A DNA stretch of 58,514 nucleotides from Spirochaetaceae bacterium (GTDB lineage: Bacteria; Spirochaetota; Spirochaetia; Treponematales; Breznakiellaceae). Below the pieces are notes generated by a model. The model saw nothing but the letters and a program-made list of their open reading frames with translations, was not told the DNA's origin and ran no database searches. Positions 35,943 to 46,140 of this stretch are shown here, piece by piece. Location of the stretch: assembly GCA_031279015.1 (NCBI GenBank), contig JAITJI010000030.1, positions 1 through 58,514 of the forward strand, written 5' to 3'. The stretch's first letter is position 1; every line of letters starts with the position of its first letter. Both the position numbers and the translations under genes were made by a program.

Positions 35943-36827
35943 TCAGCCCAGGAGCGCCTTCCGGTCCTCCTCGGCGGCAAGATGCATCTCTTCCAGCATC
36001 TCCATAATGGTATCCACGGTAATCTGTTTTTTATCCGGAAATCCTGCGGCTTCAGCCTTGCTCCGGGTGGCTTCCCTGAATTCCCGGCAGGAATGGATCG
36101 ACCCGACGGTAATACGAAGCAGATCCCGGCTGACGTAATCATCCATCATATCCCCCTGTCTGACATGAAGTACCTCTCCGTTCATGGCCACGGGACAGAA
36201 GTAATTAAAGGATTTTATATAGGAATCGATCTCTCTGACTCCTCTTTTTGTACTGGGATCCCAGGGCCTGTACCGGGTTCCGGAGGGGAATACCAGGATG
36301 ATCCTGCCCTGGGTTTTTACACTCGCCAGGGCCTTCATAGCCGCCCGGTTAATCGAAATGCTTCGCAGTTTTTCAGCCCGGTCTTTTTCTGGATCCAGAT
36401 GCCGGAGGGAACGGCTGGGGTAGATAACAAGCCGGGTGTAAGCCCCGGTAAAAGCCGCCACCGTGGGGTTCTCTTCGTTTAACTTCATACCTGCAATAGC
36501 AATAAGGGAATCTGCGATTTTTTTTCCCGGCCCCGGCTCTTTCCGCAAAAGGTAGGACAGGATAGGCAAATCCATATTGCTGTAATGTTCTACAAGTAAC
36601 AGACAGGATTTCCCGGAAACAGCCTTTTCGTAGAGATCTATAATATGTTCCATGCCGCTGATACCCGATCCGGGGAGGAGCAGCGCTTCTATTATCTGGT
36701 CTATCAGGGGTAAAATATCCGCATCTCCCGGCTGATATACATTTTTATCGGTTATTGCCGTAGACGATTTCGCAGTTAATACAACCTGTTTAATGATATC
36801 ACGAAATTCAGAACTCAGGGTTTCCAT
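35943..36827 (-). CDS. Glycerol-phosphate acyltransferase (PlsB/PlsC superfamily)
   Basis: A 294-residue acyltransferase of phospholipid synthesis. The catalytic H(X4)D motif is EHYSNMD (about 80-86), and motif III is FPSGTRYRP (about 180-188). Its length and sequence resemble the soluble plastid-type glycerol-3-phosphate acyltransferases more than short PlsC proteins. There is no membrane helix. It is 21 nt downstream of the pepT stop on the same strand, so the two may be co-transcribed. Confidence 0.85.
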   Translation of the reverse strand: METLSSEFRDIIKQVVLTAKSSTAITDKNVYQPGDADILPLIDQIIEALLLPGSGISGMEHIIDLYEKAVSGKSCLLLVEHYSNMDLPILSYLLRKEPGPGKKIADSLIAIAGMKLNEENPTVAAFTGAYTRLVIYPSRSLRHLDPEKDRAEKLRSISINRAAMKALASVKTQGRIILVFPSGTRYRPWDPSTKRGVREIDSYIKSFNYFCPVAMNGEVLHVRQGDMMDDYVSRDLLRITVGSIHSCREFREATRSKAEAAGFPDKKQITVDTIMEMLEEMHLAAEEDRKALLG

Positions 36828-36848
36828 GCAATCAGTATAACTATGCCC

Positions 36849-38123
36849 TCAATCTGCTGTCAATGAAATACTCCAAAGCCTGATGAGTTCAATAACCAGT
36901 TTACAGGCCATCACCATATCGGAAATTGCAGCCCATTCGGTACGGCTGTGAAAATTACGGCCTCCGGTAAAGATGTTTGGGGTAGGAATCCCCAGTTCCG
37001 TAAGCCGGGAACCATCGGTACCGCCCCGTACCGGCTTTAACTGAAAGTCTATGTCCAGGTTACAGGCAGCTTTCTTGAGGATTTCCAAAACTTCCGGCCT
37101 CTCATCGATCTTTTCCCTCATATTCGCATACTGTTTTTTCGTCGTTACCGTCACCGTTCCGCCGGGAAACTGGGCCTCTACCGCCCGGGCAAAAGATGCC
37201 AGGGCCCTTATCCTCCGCTCGGCCTCTTTTTCCTCAAAATCCCGGATAAGGAGTTCCAGAGAAGCGTTCTCATGGTCCCCCTTGATAACCATGGGGCAAT
37301 AGTACCCGTAATACCCGTCGGTGGATTCGGGACTCTCCGATCTGGGCAGCATCACTGCAAAACTGGCGGCCATAAGGGCTGCGTTCACCAGGATCCCCCG
37401 GGCGGAACCGGGATGGATAACCTTGCCCAGGAATTGGACATCCACCCCGTAGGCGTTAAAACACTCAACCTCCAGTTCTCCCAAGGGGCCGCCATCCAGG
37501 GTATAACAAGCTATGGATTTGATGCTGTGCAGGGGAAAATCCGGCAGGCCTTTACCGGTTTCCTCATCGGGGGTGAATATCAATTCTACAGGTCCATGTT
37601 TCAGCTCCGGATGGGCAAGCAGATACTCCGCCGCCCCTATAATCTCCGCAATACCCGCCTTGTCATCGGCGCCAAGGAGGGTAGTCCCGTCGGTATGGAT
37701 GATGTCCCGGCCAATCTGGGCTGCAAGATCCGGTTCTGTCTCGGGATCCAGGACAAGACCACCGTTTAGTTTTATCTTTCTGCCGTCGTAGTTTTTTACC
37801 AGTTGGGGACGGACATTCCAACCCGGGGCATCGCTTACCGTATCAAGGTGGGCCAGAAAACCAATCGGGGGGCTCCCCTCTTTACCGGGGCTGGCGGAGA
37901 GGCGGGCGATCACATAGCAATGATCCGTCAGTTCTACCTCCATAAACCCCAGGGAACGGAGTTCTTCCGCCAAAAGACGGGCCAGATCCCACTGTTCTGG
38001 GGTTGATGGGGTCTCTTCAATATACCGGTTGCTGGTAGTACAGACCCGGACATACCGCAAAAACCGGGGAATCACCAATTCTGCTATAGCAGCATCATCA
38101 ATACAACCAATCGGATTATTCAT
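36849..38123 (-). CDS. pepT: Peptidase T (tripeptide aminopeptidase)
   Basis: A 424-residue M20 metallopeptidase that removes N-terminal residues from tripeptides. Zinc ligands are visible in FLAHLDTVSD, GADDKAGIAEI and TPDEETGKG, with late KPVRGGTDGSRL and the His of GGRNFHSRTEW. Its length fits PepT (about 410). A CATACT hexamer (38135-38130) lies 6 nt before the ATG with no Shine-Dalgarno sequence, another candidate leaderless start. Confidence 0.95.
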   Translation of the reverse strand: MNNPIGCIDDAAIAELVIPRFLRYVRVCTTSNRYIEETPSTPEQWDLARLLAEELRSLGFMEVELTDHCYVIARLSASPGKEGSPPIGFLAHLDTVSDAPGWNVRPQLVKNYDGRKIKLNGGLVLDPETEPDLAAQIGRDIIHTDGTTLLGADDKAGIAEIIGAAEYLLAHPELKHGPVELIFTPDEETGKGLPDFPLHSIKSIACYTLDGGPLGELEVECFNAYGVDVQFLGKVIHPGSARGILVNAALMAASFAVMLPRSESPESTDGYYGYYCPMVIKGDHENASLELLIRDFEEKEAERRIRALASFARAVEAQFPGGTVTVTTKKQYANMREKIDERPEVLEILKKAACNLDIDFQLKPVRGGTDGSRLTELGIPTPNIFTGGRNFHSRTEWAAISDMVMACKLVIELIRLWSISLTAD

Positions 38124-38218
38124 ATTTGCAGTATGCAGGATAAACGGTGTCTCCGTAAAGTATCGAATCCCCAGGATCTGCTGGAGAAATACCGGTAATG
38201 AACATCAAATATCCGCCA

Positions 38219-38247
38219 TTGTTTGGGATAGCAAAAAAGGTTATAAT
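38219..38247 (+). promoter_or_regulatory. Promoter of the macroglobulin gene, 3-nt leader
   Basis: TTGTTT (38219-38224), exactly 17 bp, and a perfect TATAAT (38242-38247). The start near 38254 would leave a 3-nt leader before ATG 38257 (or 9 nt before ATG 38263). There is no Shine-Dalgarno sequence. Confidence 0.75.
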
Positions 38248-38256
38248 CAACTACAA

Positions 38257-41200
38257 ATGTTTATGCGCCCCATCCGGAGATTTGTCGATCTTTTCCGGCT
38301 TAGCCTTATCCTTAACGCCGTATGCCTTGTGGGCTGTGGAGATGTGTCCCGGAGGATCGCCCCGGTCAGGTCCTTCTCCGGGTCCGCCGTGTCCTCCGGG
38401 AGGGTTGCCCCGGATCTGACCGCCTACCGGATCGCCTACTATGAGGCGGTTTCCGGCGCTGTCCGGGACTCCGGCGGGGCGGTAATGGAAACTGATGAGC
38501 CCTTCCGGCTGGTAGATTACGGGCCCGTGGGGGAACTTCCCTCGGAAATCAAACGACCTTCCATCTATGTGGTGTTCTCTCAGCCTGTGGTTCCTCTGAT
38601 AAAGCTGGGGGACCCCGTTCGTTCCGGCACGGCCCCGGCGGAAAACCTTTTTACTATCGACCCTCCCCTGTCGGGGGTATTCCGCTGGTACGGGTCGAAG
38701 CTTCTGGCCTTTGAGAGTGACGATGAACAACTGCCCCAGCGACGCTATACCGTGACGGTATCGGACAGGATGGTATCCCTGGGGGGTAAAGGGCTTGAAG
38801 GGGAACGTTCATTCAGTTTTGAAACTGAAAGGCTTTCGGTTTTGTCCTGGCAGCTTGGGGATGGGGAATACTATGTAGACAGCCGGAATGCTCCCCCGGA
38901 GGAAGCGAGAAATATGGTTTTTGTCTTTTCCTATCCCGTCAATCCTGAGGAGATACAGCGATGGATAGAGATCCGCGCCGCGGGCAGGACCTGGCCTTTC
39001 CGGGTTTCCCGTCCGGCAAAACTCCTTGAAAACCAGTCGGTTCCGGAACAGGGGCTTCTGATAAGCCTGGAGGAACTACTGCCCATGGATACCCCGGGAG
39101 AAATAGTTGTTCTGCCGGGAGCCCGGTCCGAAGCGGGTTGGCTCGGCGCCAGGGATGGGCAATCCTTTAGTTTTCACACCTTGCTTCCTTTTCGCTTTGA
39201 AGATAGTACGGTTCGTTCTGAATCATCCCCCCGGACTGCAGGAGGGGGCGCCATCTCCATAGGGCTTTTTTTCAGTCATTCCGTGGACCCGGAAACCGCC
39301 GTTGGCGCTTTTTCTATCGACGGTTTGCCGCCCCTTATGGAGGAGAACGTCCGTGTCTACGATTCTACGGTGATCCTCAACCGGCTGTCCCTGGAGTATC
39401 AGAAAGACTACCTGGTACGGATTTCACCGGGGTTGAAAGATGTATGGGGAAGGCCGCTGGGGCAGGAAAAAACCGTAACTGCCCAGGTTGGGAAGGCTAA
39501 CAGCTATGTGTATATCGGGAACCAGGGGGCCCGGATGCTGGAAGCGGGATTCCCTCCCCTGGTAGTATGGGAGGCCCAAAACCCCGTATCCCTCCGGCAT
39601 GTTCTCCGGAGCGCTTTGGGGGCTTACGAGCGGGTCTCCGCAGAAGCCCTGGAAACCATGGATATGGCGAATTTTCCCCGGAATGCCAAACGTTACATTA
39701 TGGAGGATCTCTCTCCTTTCCTTGGCCCCGGAGGCAAGGGAAGTGTTGCCATGGGATGGGAGTACGAAACCAGCTCAATATGGCAGCCCGGCAGGGTGTA
39801 TAAAAATGATGCATGGCTTACGGTACAGGTGACGGATATGGGCCTTACGGTCCGTTATGGCTATAACAAGGTCCTGATTTGGGTTACCCGGCTCTCTACC
39901 GGGGAGGGGGTCGCGGATGCCCGGGTGATCCTCTCTGCGGGGACCCGGACGGTTCGGGATGGCAAGACCAATGCCCAGGGCCTGGCGGTTTTTGAATTTT
40001 CCGGGGGAGAATTTGCAGAAAGGTTTTCCAGCGTCTCGCCGGGAAACGGCGATGAGTCGGACCGGGAGCTTCGGGTCCGGGTGATTGAAGCCGGGGGCGC
40101 CCATGCCGGGGGGGATGAAGTGGAGTTCATCCCCAATGACAGCCACAATCTCTGGCGTTTCGATGTGGAAGCCCTGGTCTCCCCCTTTAAGGCGGAGGCG
40201 GACCGGCCGGTGATCTTCCTCTTTACCGACCGGGGACTCTACCGGCCCGGGGAAACCGTTACCTTCCGGGGTATAGACCGGAATCTCCGGCAGGGGCAAT
40301 ACCAGGCCTACCAGGGGGCCTATGCCGTCGAAGTGAGTACCGGCGCCTATCAAGCCCCGGTGATCGCCTCTCTGGAGGGAACTACTACGGAAAACGGAGG
40401 TAGTTACGGTTCCTTTGTTCTCCCGGCAGACCTGGAACCGGGGCGTTATACCCTACAGTACAAACGGGGCGGGGTCCTTCAAAGCATCACCTTTTTAACC
40501 GCTAATTTTGAGCGTCTCCGGGTGGAGGCTTCCCTGAGCTTACCGGAGGGCTTTTCCTTCCTTGGGGAGCTGGTGACGAGGCGTTTCTCTGCCTCATACT
40601 TAGCCGGAGGAGTCCTGGCCGGGGCTCCCTACTCCTACTACTGGACCAGGGAACCTACGGCTTTTAACCCCGGTGGTCCCTGGCAATACTGGCGTTTTGG
40701 TCCGGATCTTTCTGACGGACGGTATTACGTCGATAGGGGGGAGGGAATTCTGGGGCCGGACGGCAGCGCCGGTATATCGATCTTGCCTGTTGCCGATGGC
40801 ATAGAGGGGGCGCCGTACCGGTATCGCCTGGAAGCCTCCGTTCAGGACGCCGCCCGTCAGGAGATAGCCAGCCAGGGGGCGGTGATGGTCCATCCCGCTT
40901 CCTTTTACATTGCCTCCCGGCTTGACGGCGGCCCTGTCCTCCGGTCTCCGGCGCTTGTCCGCGGCATTCCTACGGAGGATGCCGCTTCCCGAACCTCCGC
41001 CACCTTCCTCCCAGCAGGCAGCCCTGCCACCCTGACCTGGGCGTTGGTCTCCCCGGAGGGGTTGCCCTACACCGGTCCTTTCTCCCGGGATGGGACTCTC
41101 GACATACAGCTTATCCGCCACGAATGGAAACAGGCCCGCCAGGCAGGAATCGGGGGCCGGGTGAATCTGCTCTGGGAACGGGTAGAAGAGCTGGTAGAGG

Positions 41201-44200
41201 AACGGCGGGTGGACCTGTCCACCCTCAAGGGTGAATCCGCCGGACTCTTCTCCTTTACCCCGGATAGAGGTGGCCAATGGGAGATCCGTCTGCGGAGCCG
41301 GGATCGCCGGGACCGGCCGGTGGTTACCCGGCAGAGCTTTTACGTCAGTGGCTCCGGGTGGGTGCGCTGGGGTTCCGATGATGTGAACCACATCACCCTG
41401 ACTGCTGACCGTGACTTCTACGCCCCGGGGGATACAGCGCGGCTTTTGGTCCGGTCCCCCCTTCCCAAGGGCAGATACCTCCTCACCTTGGAACGGGAGG
41501 GGATCATCTCCGAAAGGATAATCGATCTGGATGGTTCCGCCCGGACCATCGATATTCCTATTGAGGAATCCTACATTCCCATCGTATATGTGGCCCTTTC
41601 ATCCTATACGGTCCGCTCGGGTTCCCCGCAGAACAGCTACTTTGAGCCGGATCTCGATAAACCCAAGGGAATCTTTGGTCTGGTGAGCCTTTCGGTGGAT
41701 ATGTCTCTCCGTCATTATACGATACAGATGGAACCCTCCAAGGCTGTGTACGGTCCCGCCGAAGAAGCGGAGATCCGTCTGAAGGTGAGCCTAGACGGAA
41801 AACCCGCGGCAGGGACGGAGATCACCTTTATGGCTGTGGACCGGGGGGTGGTGGACCTGATCGATTATCACATACCGGACCCCCTGGCCTATTTCTACCA
41901 TCCAACCAATTTCCCCCTGGGGGTGCGGGGGGCCGACAGCCGTTCTCTGCTCATTGATCCTGTCACCTATGCCCTTTCGGATCTCCAGGGCGGGGATCAG
42001 AACGATGTCTCCAAGTTGGACGAGCGGAAGGATTTCCGGCCCACCGCCGTATTTGAACCATCTCTGGTAACCGGAAAAGACGGGATGGTAACCGTTAAAT
42101 TCAAGCTTCCCGATTCTCTGACTACCTACCGCTGTACAGCGGTGGCGGTGGGGTGTGAGGAGTTTGGTATAGCCGAACAGGACCTCCGGGTCAGCGCTCC
42201 CCTCACCGCTGTGGCTGCCCTACCCCGGAAACTGCGCTGGCGGGATACCGGTACGGTGTCCCTGATCCTCACCAATCTGGAAAGGGAAGCTGTAGACGCC
42301 CAGGTATCCCTGGCTGTTGAAAATCTTCCCCCGGCGGAGGGCGCCGGTAAACTTTGGGACCGGGTTCTGGAGGTGGACGGTGAGGCCGAAAAGACTCTGC
42401 GGATACCCCCGGGAGCCTCCCGGGAGGTTTCTTTTCTGGCCGCTGCGGTGGGGTCCGGCGAGGCTCAGCTGGTGTTCACCCTCCGGTCTTCCGGTGTCCG
42501 GGGGGTATCGGACGCCCTTCAGATGCCTCTGGTTAATGAGCGGATCATCAGGACCATTACAGTAGACCGGCCGGTGGTTTACGAAACGGTTAGTACCATC
42601 GGCAATTTGGGACCTGGCGATACCTTTACCGAAGAAGGGCTGCTGATCCCTTCCCTGGTTCCCGAGGGGACCGGGGCTCTCTCCCTTTCCCTTTCCACTT
42701 CCCGGCTGGCAAGCCTCCGGGAAACGGTACAGTATCTGCTTGACTATCCCTACGGTTGTCTTGAACAACGGACCGCCATGCTCCTACCCCTGATCGCTTT
42801 TGGGGACCGCCTGGATACCTTCGGCCTGGAGAGCCCGGTGGATGATCCCCGGGGAGTGATTGAGGAGGAACTGGCCCGGCTCAGCAGGAATCAGCTTGCC
42901 GATGGTTCCTACCCCTATTGGCCCGGCGGTCAGTCCGGGAGTCTTTTTATTACCCTCCGTATGGCCCATGCAGCGGTCCTGGCCAAGGCCGGGGGCTATG
43001 AGCTTCCATCCTCCATGGATATACCGGCGTTGCTCCGGTACATCACTGCTTCGGATGCCGTCCGCCGTGAAACGGCGGAAGATCCCTTTCTGGGGGGATA
43101 CGCCCTCTGGGTCAGGACCATGTACGGGGAACGGATTGGGAGTGAGATCGACCTTTTTCTGCACCGGGGGGATGAGATCGGCATTACGGGTCTGAGTTTC
43201 GCGGGCCTTGCGGCGCTGGAACTGGAAATGCAGGATCGGGCCGCCGTTGTCCGGAACAGGATCAGGCGTTTTATTCGCCCAGGCACCCGTACCCTGAACA
43301 TAACCGGCGCCGGGAATGAAGAGCAGGGCAGTTTCCGGGACAACGATACGGATCGCTATGCCCTGGCATTGATGTTTTTCCATGCCCTTTCCCCCGGTGA
43401 TGATATGACCAGCCGGCTGGCAACGGCTCTTTTGGAACGGCAACGCCGGGGAATCTGGTCTAACACAGCCTCCTCCTATTGGGCGGTTCTCGCCTTCTCC
43501 CGGCTCGCCGGTGTTGAAAACGCGGACACGGGCAATGCCGGAAGGGGGGCAGCCCTGAAGGTCCGGACAAGCCTGGGGGGAATCCCCCTCATTGATGGAG
43601 AATTCCCCGTCTCCGGTGTGTCCCCCCTATCGCAAAATTGGACCTTTCCGGAACTTCCGGAAGAATTGGGCCGGGACACGCTGCTCCCCCTGCGGATTGA
43701 ATGGAGCGGCGCCGGACAGCTTTTCTATACCGCCAGTCTCCGTTACGGTATCCCCGTAGAACTGGCGGCGTCCCGTGACGAAGGCCTGGGGGTTTTTACA
43801 GAGACCTTTGATGCCGATGGGAACCCGGTCCGGGACGGCCGGCTTATTCCCGGAAAAACCTATACCCGCCGGGTAGTGGTTTCCGGCTCCCGGGACCGGA
43901 CCTTTGTGGCCCTCCGCGTACCGGTTCCCTCAGGGGCGGAGATCCTGGATGCCCGCTTTGTAACCACTTCCACCCGGCCCCCGACGGAGGACCCCCGGGT
44001 GGAGCAAAAACGCAGGGAAGCCGAAGGCCGCGCCGCAGAGTATGATTCTGTTTCCGGGTACGACGCCCCGCCGATCCGTTTTATTATGGACGACGAGGTC
44101 CGTTTTCATTGGGATTATTTCCCCGCAGGCAGGCGGGAGGTGGAGTTCCTTTTCCGGGCGGTGATGCCCGGGATCTATCCCACTCCTCCACCCCAGGCGG

Positions 44201-44271
44201 AATGTATGTATGAGCCCGAGATCTTTGGACGCGCCGCAGGAGAACTGGTACGGATAGGCATGGAGGAGTAA
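38257..44271 (+). CDS. Alpha-2-macroglobulin family lipoprotein with thioester
   Basis: A protein of about 2004 residues, the largest gene here. A signal peptide ends in lipobox CLVGC (Cys27). MG-type beta domains fill residues of about 120-1230 (for example TDRGLYRPGETVTFRG, typical of MG1/MG2). The A2M domain includes AVDRGVVDLIDY and PDSLTTYRCTAVAV, and the thioester motif is YGCLEQ (Cys at about 1501) followed by an alpha/alpha toroid. Such proteins trap proteases in the periplasm, as E. coli YfhM does. In many bacteria it is next to PBP1C; here pbpC lies about 5 kb away. Confidence 0.93.
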   Translation: MFMRPIRRFVDLFRLSLILNAVCLVGCGDVSRRIAPVRSFSGSAVSSGRVAPDLTAYRIAYYEAVSGAVRDSGGAVMETDEPFRLVDYGPVGELPSEIKRPSIYVVFSQPVVPLIKLGDPVRSGTAPAENLFTIDPPLSGVFRWYGSKLLAFESDDEQLPQRRYTVTVSDRMVSLGGKGLEGERSFSFETERLSVLSWQLGDGEYYVDSRNAPPEEARNMVFVFSYPVNPEEIQRWIEIRAAGRTWPFRVSRPAKLLENQSVPEQGLLISLEELLPMDTPGEIVVLPGARSEAGWLGARDGQSFSFHTLLPFRFEDSTVRSESSPRTAGGGAISIGLFFSHSVDPETAVGAFSIDGLPPLMEENVRVYDSTVILNRLSLEYQKDYLVRISPGLKDVWGRPLGQEKTVTAQVGKANSYVYIGNQGARMLEAGFPPLVVWEAQNPVSLRHVLRSALGAYERVSAEALETMDMANFPRNAKRYIMEDLSPFLGPGGKGSVAMGWEYETSSIWQPGRVYKNDAWLTVQVTDMGLTVRYGYNKVLIWVTRLSTGEGVADARVILSAGTRTVRDGKTNAQGLAVFEFSGGEFAERFSSVSPGNGDESDRELRVRVIEAGGAHAGGDEVEFIPNDSHNLWRFDVEALVSPFKAEADRPVIFLFTDRGLYRPGETVTFRGIDRNLRQGQYQAYQGAYAVEVSTGAYQAPVIASLEGTTTENGGSYGSFVLPADLEPGRYTLQYKRGGVLQSITFLTANFERLRVEASLSLPEGFSFLGELVTRRFSASYLAGGVLAGAPYSYYWTREPTAFNPGGPWQYWRFGPDLSDGRYYVDRGEGILGPDGSAGISILPVADGIEGAPYRYRLEASVQDAARQEIASQGAVMVHPASFYIASRLDGGPVLRSPALVRGIPTEDAASRTSATFLPAGSPATLTWALVSPEGLPYTGPFSRDGTLDIQLIRHEWKQARQAGIGGRVNLLWERVEELVEERRVDLSTLKGESAGLFSFTPDRGGQWEIRLRSRDRRDRPVVTRQSFYVSGSGWVRWGSDDVNHITLTADRDFYAPGDTARLLVRSPLPKGRYLLTLEREGIISERIIDLDGSARTIDIPIEESYIPIVYVALSSYTVRSGSPQNSYFEPDLDKPKGIFGLVSLSVDMSLRHYTIQMEPSKAVYGPAEEAEIRLKVSLDGKPAAGTEITFMAVDRGVVDLIDYHIPDPLAYFYHPTNFPLGVRGADSRSLLIDPVTYALSDLQGGDQNDVSKLDERKDFRPTAVFEPSLVTGKDGMVTVKFKLPDSLTTYRCTAVAVGCEEFGIAEQDLRVSAPLTAVAALPRKLRWRDTGTVSLILTNLEREAVDAQVSLAVENLPPAEGAGKLWDRVLEVDGEAEKTLRIPPGASREVSFLAAAVGSGEAQLVFTLRSSGVRGVSDALQMPLVNERIIRTITVDRPVVYETVSTIGNLGPGDTFTEEGLLIPSLVPEGTGALSLSLSTSRLASLRETVQYLLDYPYGCLEQRTAMLLPLIAFGDRLDTFGLESPVDDPRGVIEEELARLSRNQLADGSYPYWPGGQSGSLFITLRMAHAAVLAKAGGYELPSSMDIPALLRYITASDAVRRETAEDPFLGGYALWVRTMYGERIGSEIDLFLHRGDEIGITGLSFAGLAALELEMQDRAAVVRNRIRRFIRPGTRTLNITGAGNEEQGSFRDNDTDRYALALMFFHALSPGDDMTSRLATALLERQRRGIWSNTASSYWAVLAFSRLAGVENADTGNAGRGAALKVRTSLGGIPLIDGEFPVSGVSPLSQNWTFPELPEELGRDTLLPLRIEWSGAGQLFYTASLRYGIPVELAASRDEGLGVFTETFDADGNPVRDGRLIPGKTYTRRVVVSGSRDRTFVALRVPVPSGAEILDARFVTTSTRPPTEDPRVEQKRREAEGRAAEYDSVSGYDAPPIRFIMDDEVRFHWDYFPAGRREVEFLFRAVMPGIYPTPPPQAECMYEPEIFGRAAGELVRIGMEE

Positions 44272-44312
44272 AAGATTCGCCCTCCCATGAATAGGGGTAC
44301 TGTACGGTTCCA

Positions 44313-44341
44313 TGGACATTCTTTTGAAATTATACTATAAA
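44313..44341 (+). promoter_or_regulatory. Promoter of the SpoU methyltransferase, 7-nt leader
   Basis: TGGACA (44313-44318), 17 bp, TATAAA (44336-44341). The start near 44348 is 7 nt before ATG 44355. There is no Shine-Dalgarno sequence. Confidence 0.7.
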
Positions 44342-44354
44342 ATACGGAAAACCT

Positions 44355-45191
44355 ATGGATGTCATAAGGATAAATTCTGCAAATGATGAATTTCAAGTCA
44401 TTGAATCCCTGAAATGCAACAGGGTCAAACGGGCAAAAAATCACGAAATATTTATAGAAGGAATTGAATCAATAAAACAGGCGCTGATCGCAAAAATTGA
44501 TATTAGTCGAATAATAGTTTCTGATATTGATGGTGTTTCTGATTGGGCAAAGGCCGTTATCAAGAGTAATCACAAACATTCAAGAATCATTGAATTGGAT
44601 TCCGATTTATATAAAAAATTATGTGACAGAACCGATCCTTCCGAGATGATAATAACGGCACGAATAGAATCAAATGAACTCGCAAACATACAGTTATCAA
44701 AAGCGCCATTTATTTTACTGGTTGACAGGCCGGGCGATGCCGGTAATTTGGGCTCAATCATACGGACTGCAAATTCATTTGATGTGGATGCATTTTTTAT
44801 AATCGGACATTCAGTTGATATATACGATCCTAAGGTAATCAGGGCAAGTGTGGGAAGTATTTTTCATACAGAAATAATCCAGATAAAATCCATGAATGAG
44901 ATTGGGAAATATATCAAGGTGGAAAAGGAAAGGAGCGGCATAAAGATTATAGGTACGGATTCTGCAGGTTCCGTTTCATTAAACGATGAGGCAATAAACA
45001 GGCCGATCATGTTGATAATCGGGAATGAGGCAAAGGGGATAAGTGTAGCCCTAAAGAATATGTGTGATAAAATTATTAGGATACCAATTTCCGGAAAGGC
45101 AAATTCATTAAATGTTGCCGCCGCCGCCGGCATATTCATGTGGGAAATATATAAAAATAAGCGAATAGCGGCGGACGCTCAGGGCATTTAA
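44355..45191 (+). CDS. SpoU/TrmH-family RNA 2'-O-methyltransferase
   Basis: A 278-residue SPOUT enzyme. The three family motifs are present: LGSIIRTANSFDVDAFFI, IGNEAKGIS, and IPISGKANSLNVAAAAGI. An N-terminal substrate-binding domain (1-100) is as in TrmH/RlmB-like proteins; the target base is unknown. The gene is much richer in A/T than its neighbours (many AAA, ATA and AAT codons), so it may have been acquired. Confidence 0.92.
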   Translation: MDVIRINSANDEFQVIESLKCNRVKRAKNHEIFIEGIESIKQALIAKIDISRIIVSDIDGVSDWAKAVIKSNHKHSRIIELDSDLYKKLCDRTDPSEMIITARIESNELANIQLSKAPFILLVDRPGDAGNLGSIIRTANSFDVDAFFIIGHSVDIYDPKVIRASVGSIFHTEIIQIKSMNEIGKYIKVEKERSGIKIIGTDSAGSVSLNDEAINRPIMLIIGNEAKGISVALKNMCDKIIRIPISGKANSLNVAAAAGIFMWEIYKNKRIAADAQGI

Positions 45192-45197
45192 TCCTTT

Positions 45198-45260
45198 CGC
45201 CGGTTACGGTCTGTGTTCCGCCGGGGTATCCTGCAGCGAACTAAACCGGTGAAACCGGCG
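45198..45260. repeat. Inverted repeat between converging genes
   Basis: CGCCGGTT (45198-45205) pairs with AACCGGCG (45253-45260) across a 47-nt loop in the short gap between two convergent genes. It lacks a T-tract. Its TGAAACCGG end resembles the right arm of the 1943-1999 repeat. Confidence 0.4.
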
Positions 45261-45263
45261 TCC

Positions 45264-46055
45264 TTAAACCCCCGTGCGTAGTTCCGCACGGAATACGGCC
45301 TGTTTGCCCTCCGGCTGCCTCCGGCCTTCAAAGGCCCGGGCGATGCCGGCAGCGGAATCGCCGTCAAGTCCCAGGTCCCCTCCGTCGCCGCCGATGGAAA
45401 GCTTTAGCGGGGCGGCAAGAAGTTCCGTCATGTCCCCGGGTTTAACCTCGCTTAGATAGTTGATATCAAAACGTATCTGCCGGGCCTTGTCGAGAAGTTC
45501 AGGTTCGGTTATATCCTGAATCCACTGGATATAGCGGGTGTTATTGACGTGCCCGTTGTAGTCAATATCCGAATAGAGGGCCCGGCGCTCTCCCACCCTG
45601 ACAAGATTCTCCCGTGTTTCCAGTCCGCCGCCGCCGCCCGGCAGGGCATTGATTCCATCGTTCAGGGGCAGGGTATCCATCATGGCCTGGGGCCGCAGGG
45701 GCCGGCGTTTTTCTATATCAAGGATGATCCATGAACTGCGGCCCCGAACAATGGGGGTGTCCGAAGCGTCCCGGATATCGTAATCCCGAATGGCAAGGAG
45801 CCGATCCCAGCCCCGGGGCCAGGTCCGTACGGTGATGGTCTCACCAAACCGGGGCCGGCGTTCCAGAAACACCGAAATTCGGGACAGTATCCAGCCTTGT
45901 CCGGTTCGGGCCATGGCCTCCCTGCCGACTCCCAGGCTTTCTGCATGGCTGATGGCAGCTTCCTGAAAAAAATCAAAGGTTGACGCCAGGGTTAACTGGT
46001 CTGACCGATCCACAGCGCCAAATCGAAGGGTAAAAGTCTCATGCCAGATGTCCAT
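45264..46055 (-). CDS. Acyl-ACP thioesterase (FatA/FatB-like)
   Basis: A 263-residue double-hotdog thioesterase releasing free fatty acids from acyl carrier protein. The catalytic DYNGHVNNTRYIQW motif (with Asn and His) is in the second hotdog, and the first half has FDFFQEAAISHAESLG. The C-terminal part (about 215-263) is Gly/Asp-rich and divergent. AAGGA precedes the ATG. It could supply free acids to the acyl-CoA synthetase at 21000-22649, which is inference. Confidence 0.9.
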   Translation of the reverse strand: MDIWHETFTLRFGAVDRSDQLTLASTFDFFQEAAISHAESLGVGREAMARTGQGWILSRISVFLERRPRFGETITVRTWPRGWDRLLAIRDYDIRDASDTPIVRGRSSWIILDIEKRRPLRPQAMMDTLPLNDGINALPGGGGGLETRENLVRVGERRALYSDIDYNGHVNNTRYIQWIQDITEPELLDKARQIRFDINYLSEVKPGDMTELLAAPLKLSIGGDGGDLGLDGDSAAGIARAFEGRRQPEGKQAVFRAELRTGV

Positions 46056-46140
46056 TTTTTTATCCTTGTTGTTTATCGTATCTTTACCGGGAAACTGCGA
46101 CTCTGAAGGCCATGCCGGGGCATCAAAGACACTACCCTGT

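Noticed and set aside
38029-38256. N-terminal extension of the macroglobulin
   Set aside because: It overlaps pepT; the signal peptide begins at 38257 and a promoter lies inside the extension.
42220-43443. Antisense open frames inside the macroglobulin gene
   Set aside because: They are GC-rich shadows of the coding strand with no signatures.
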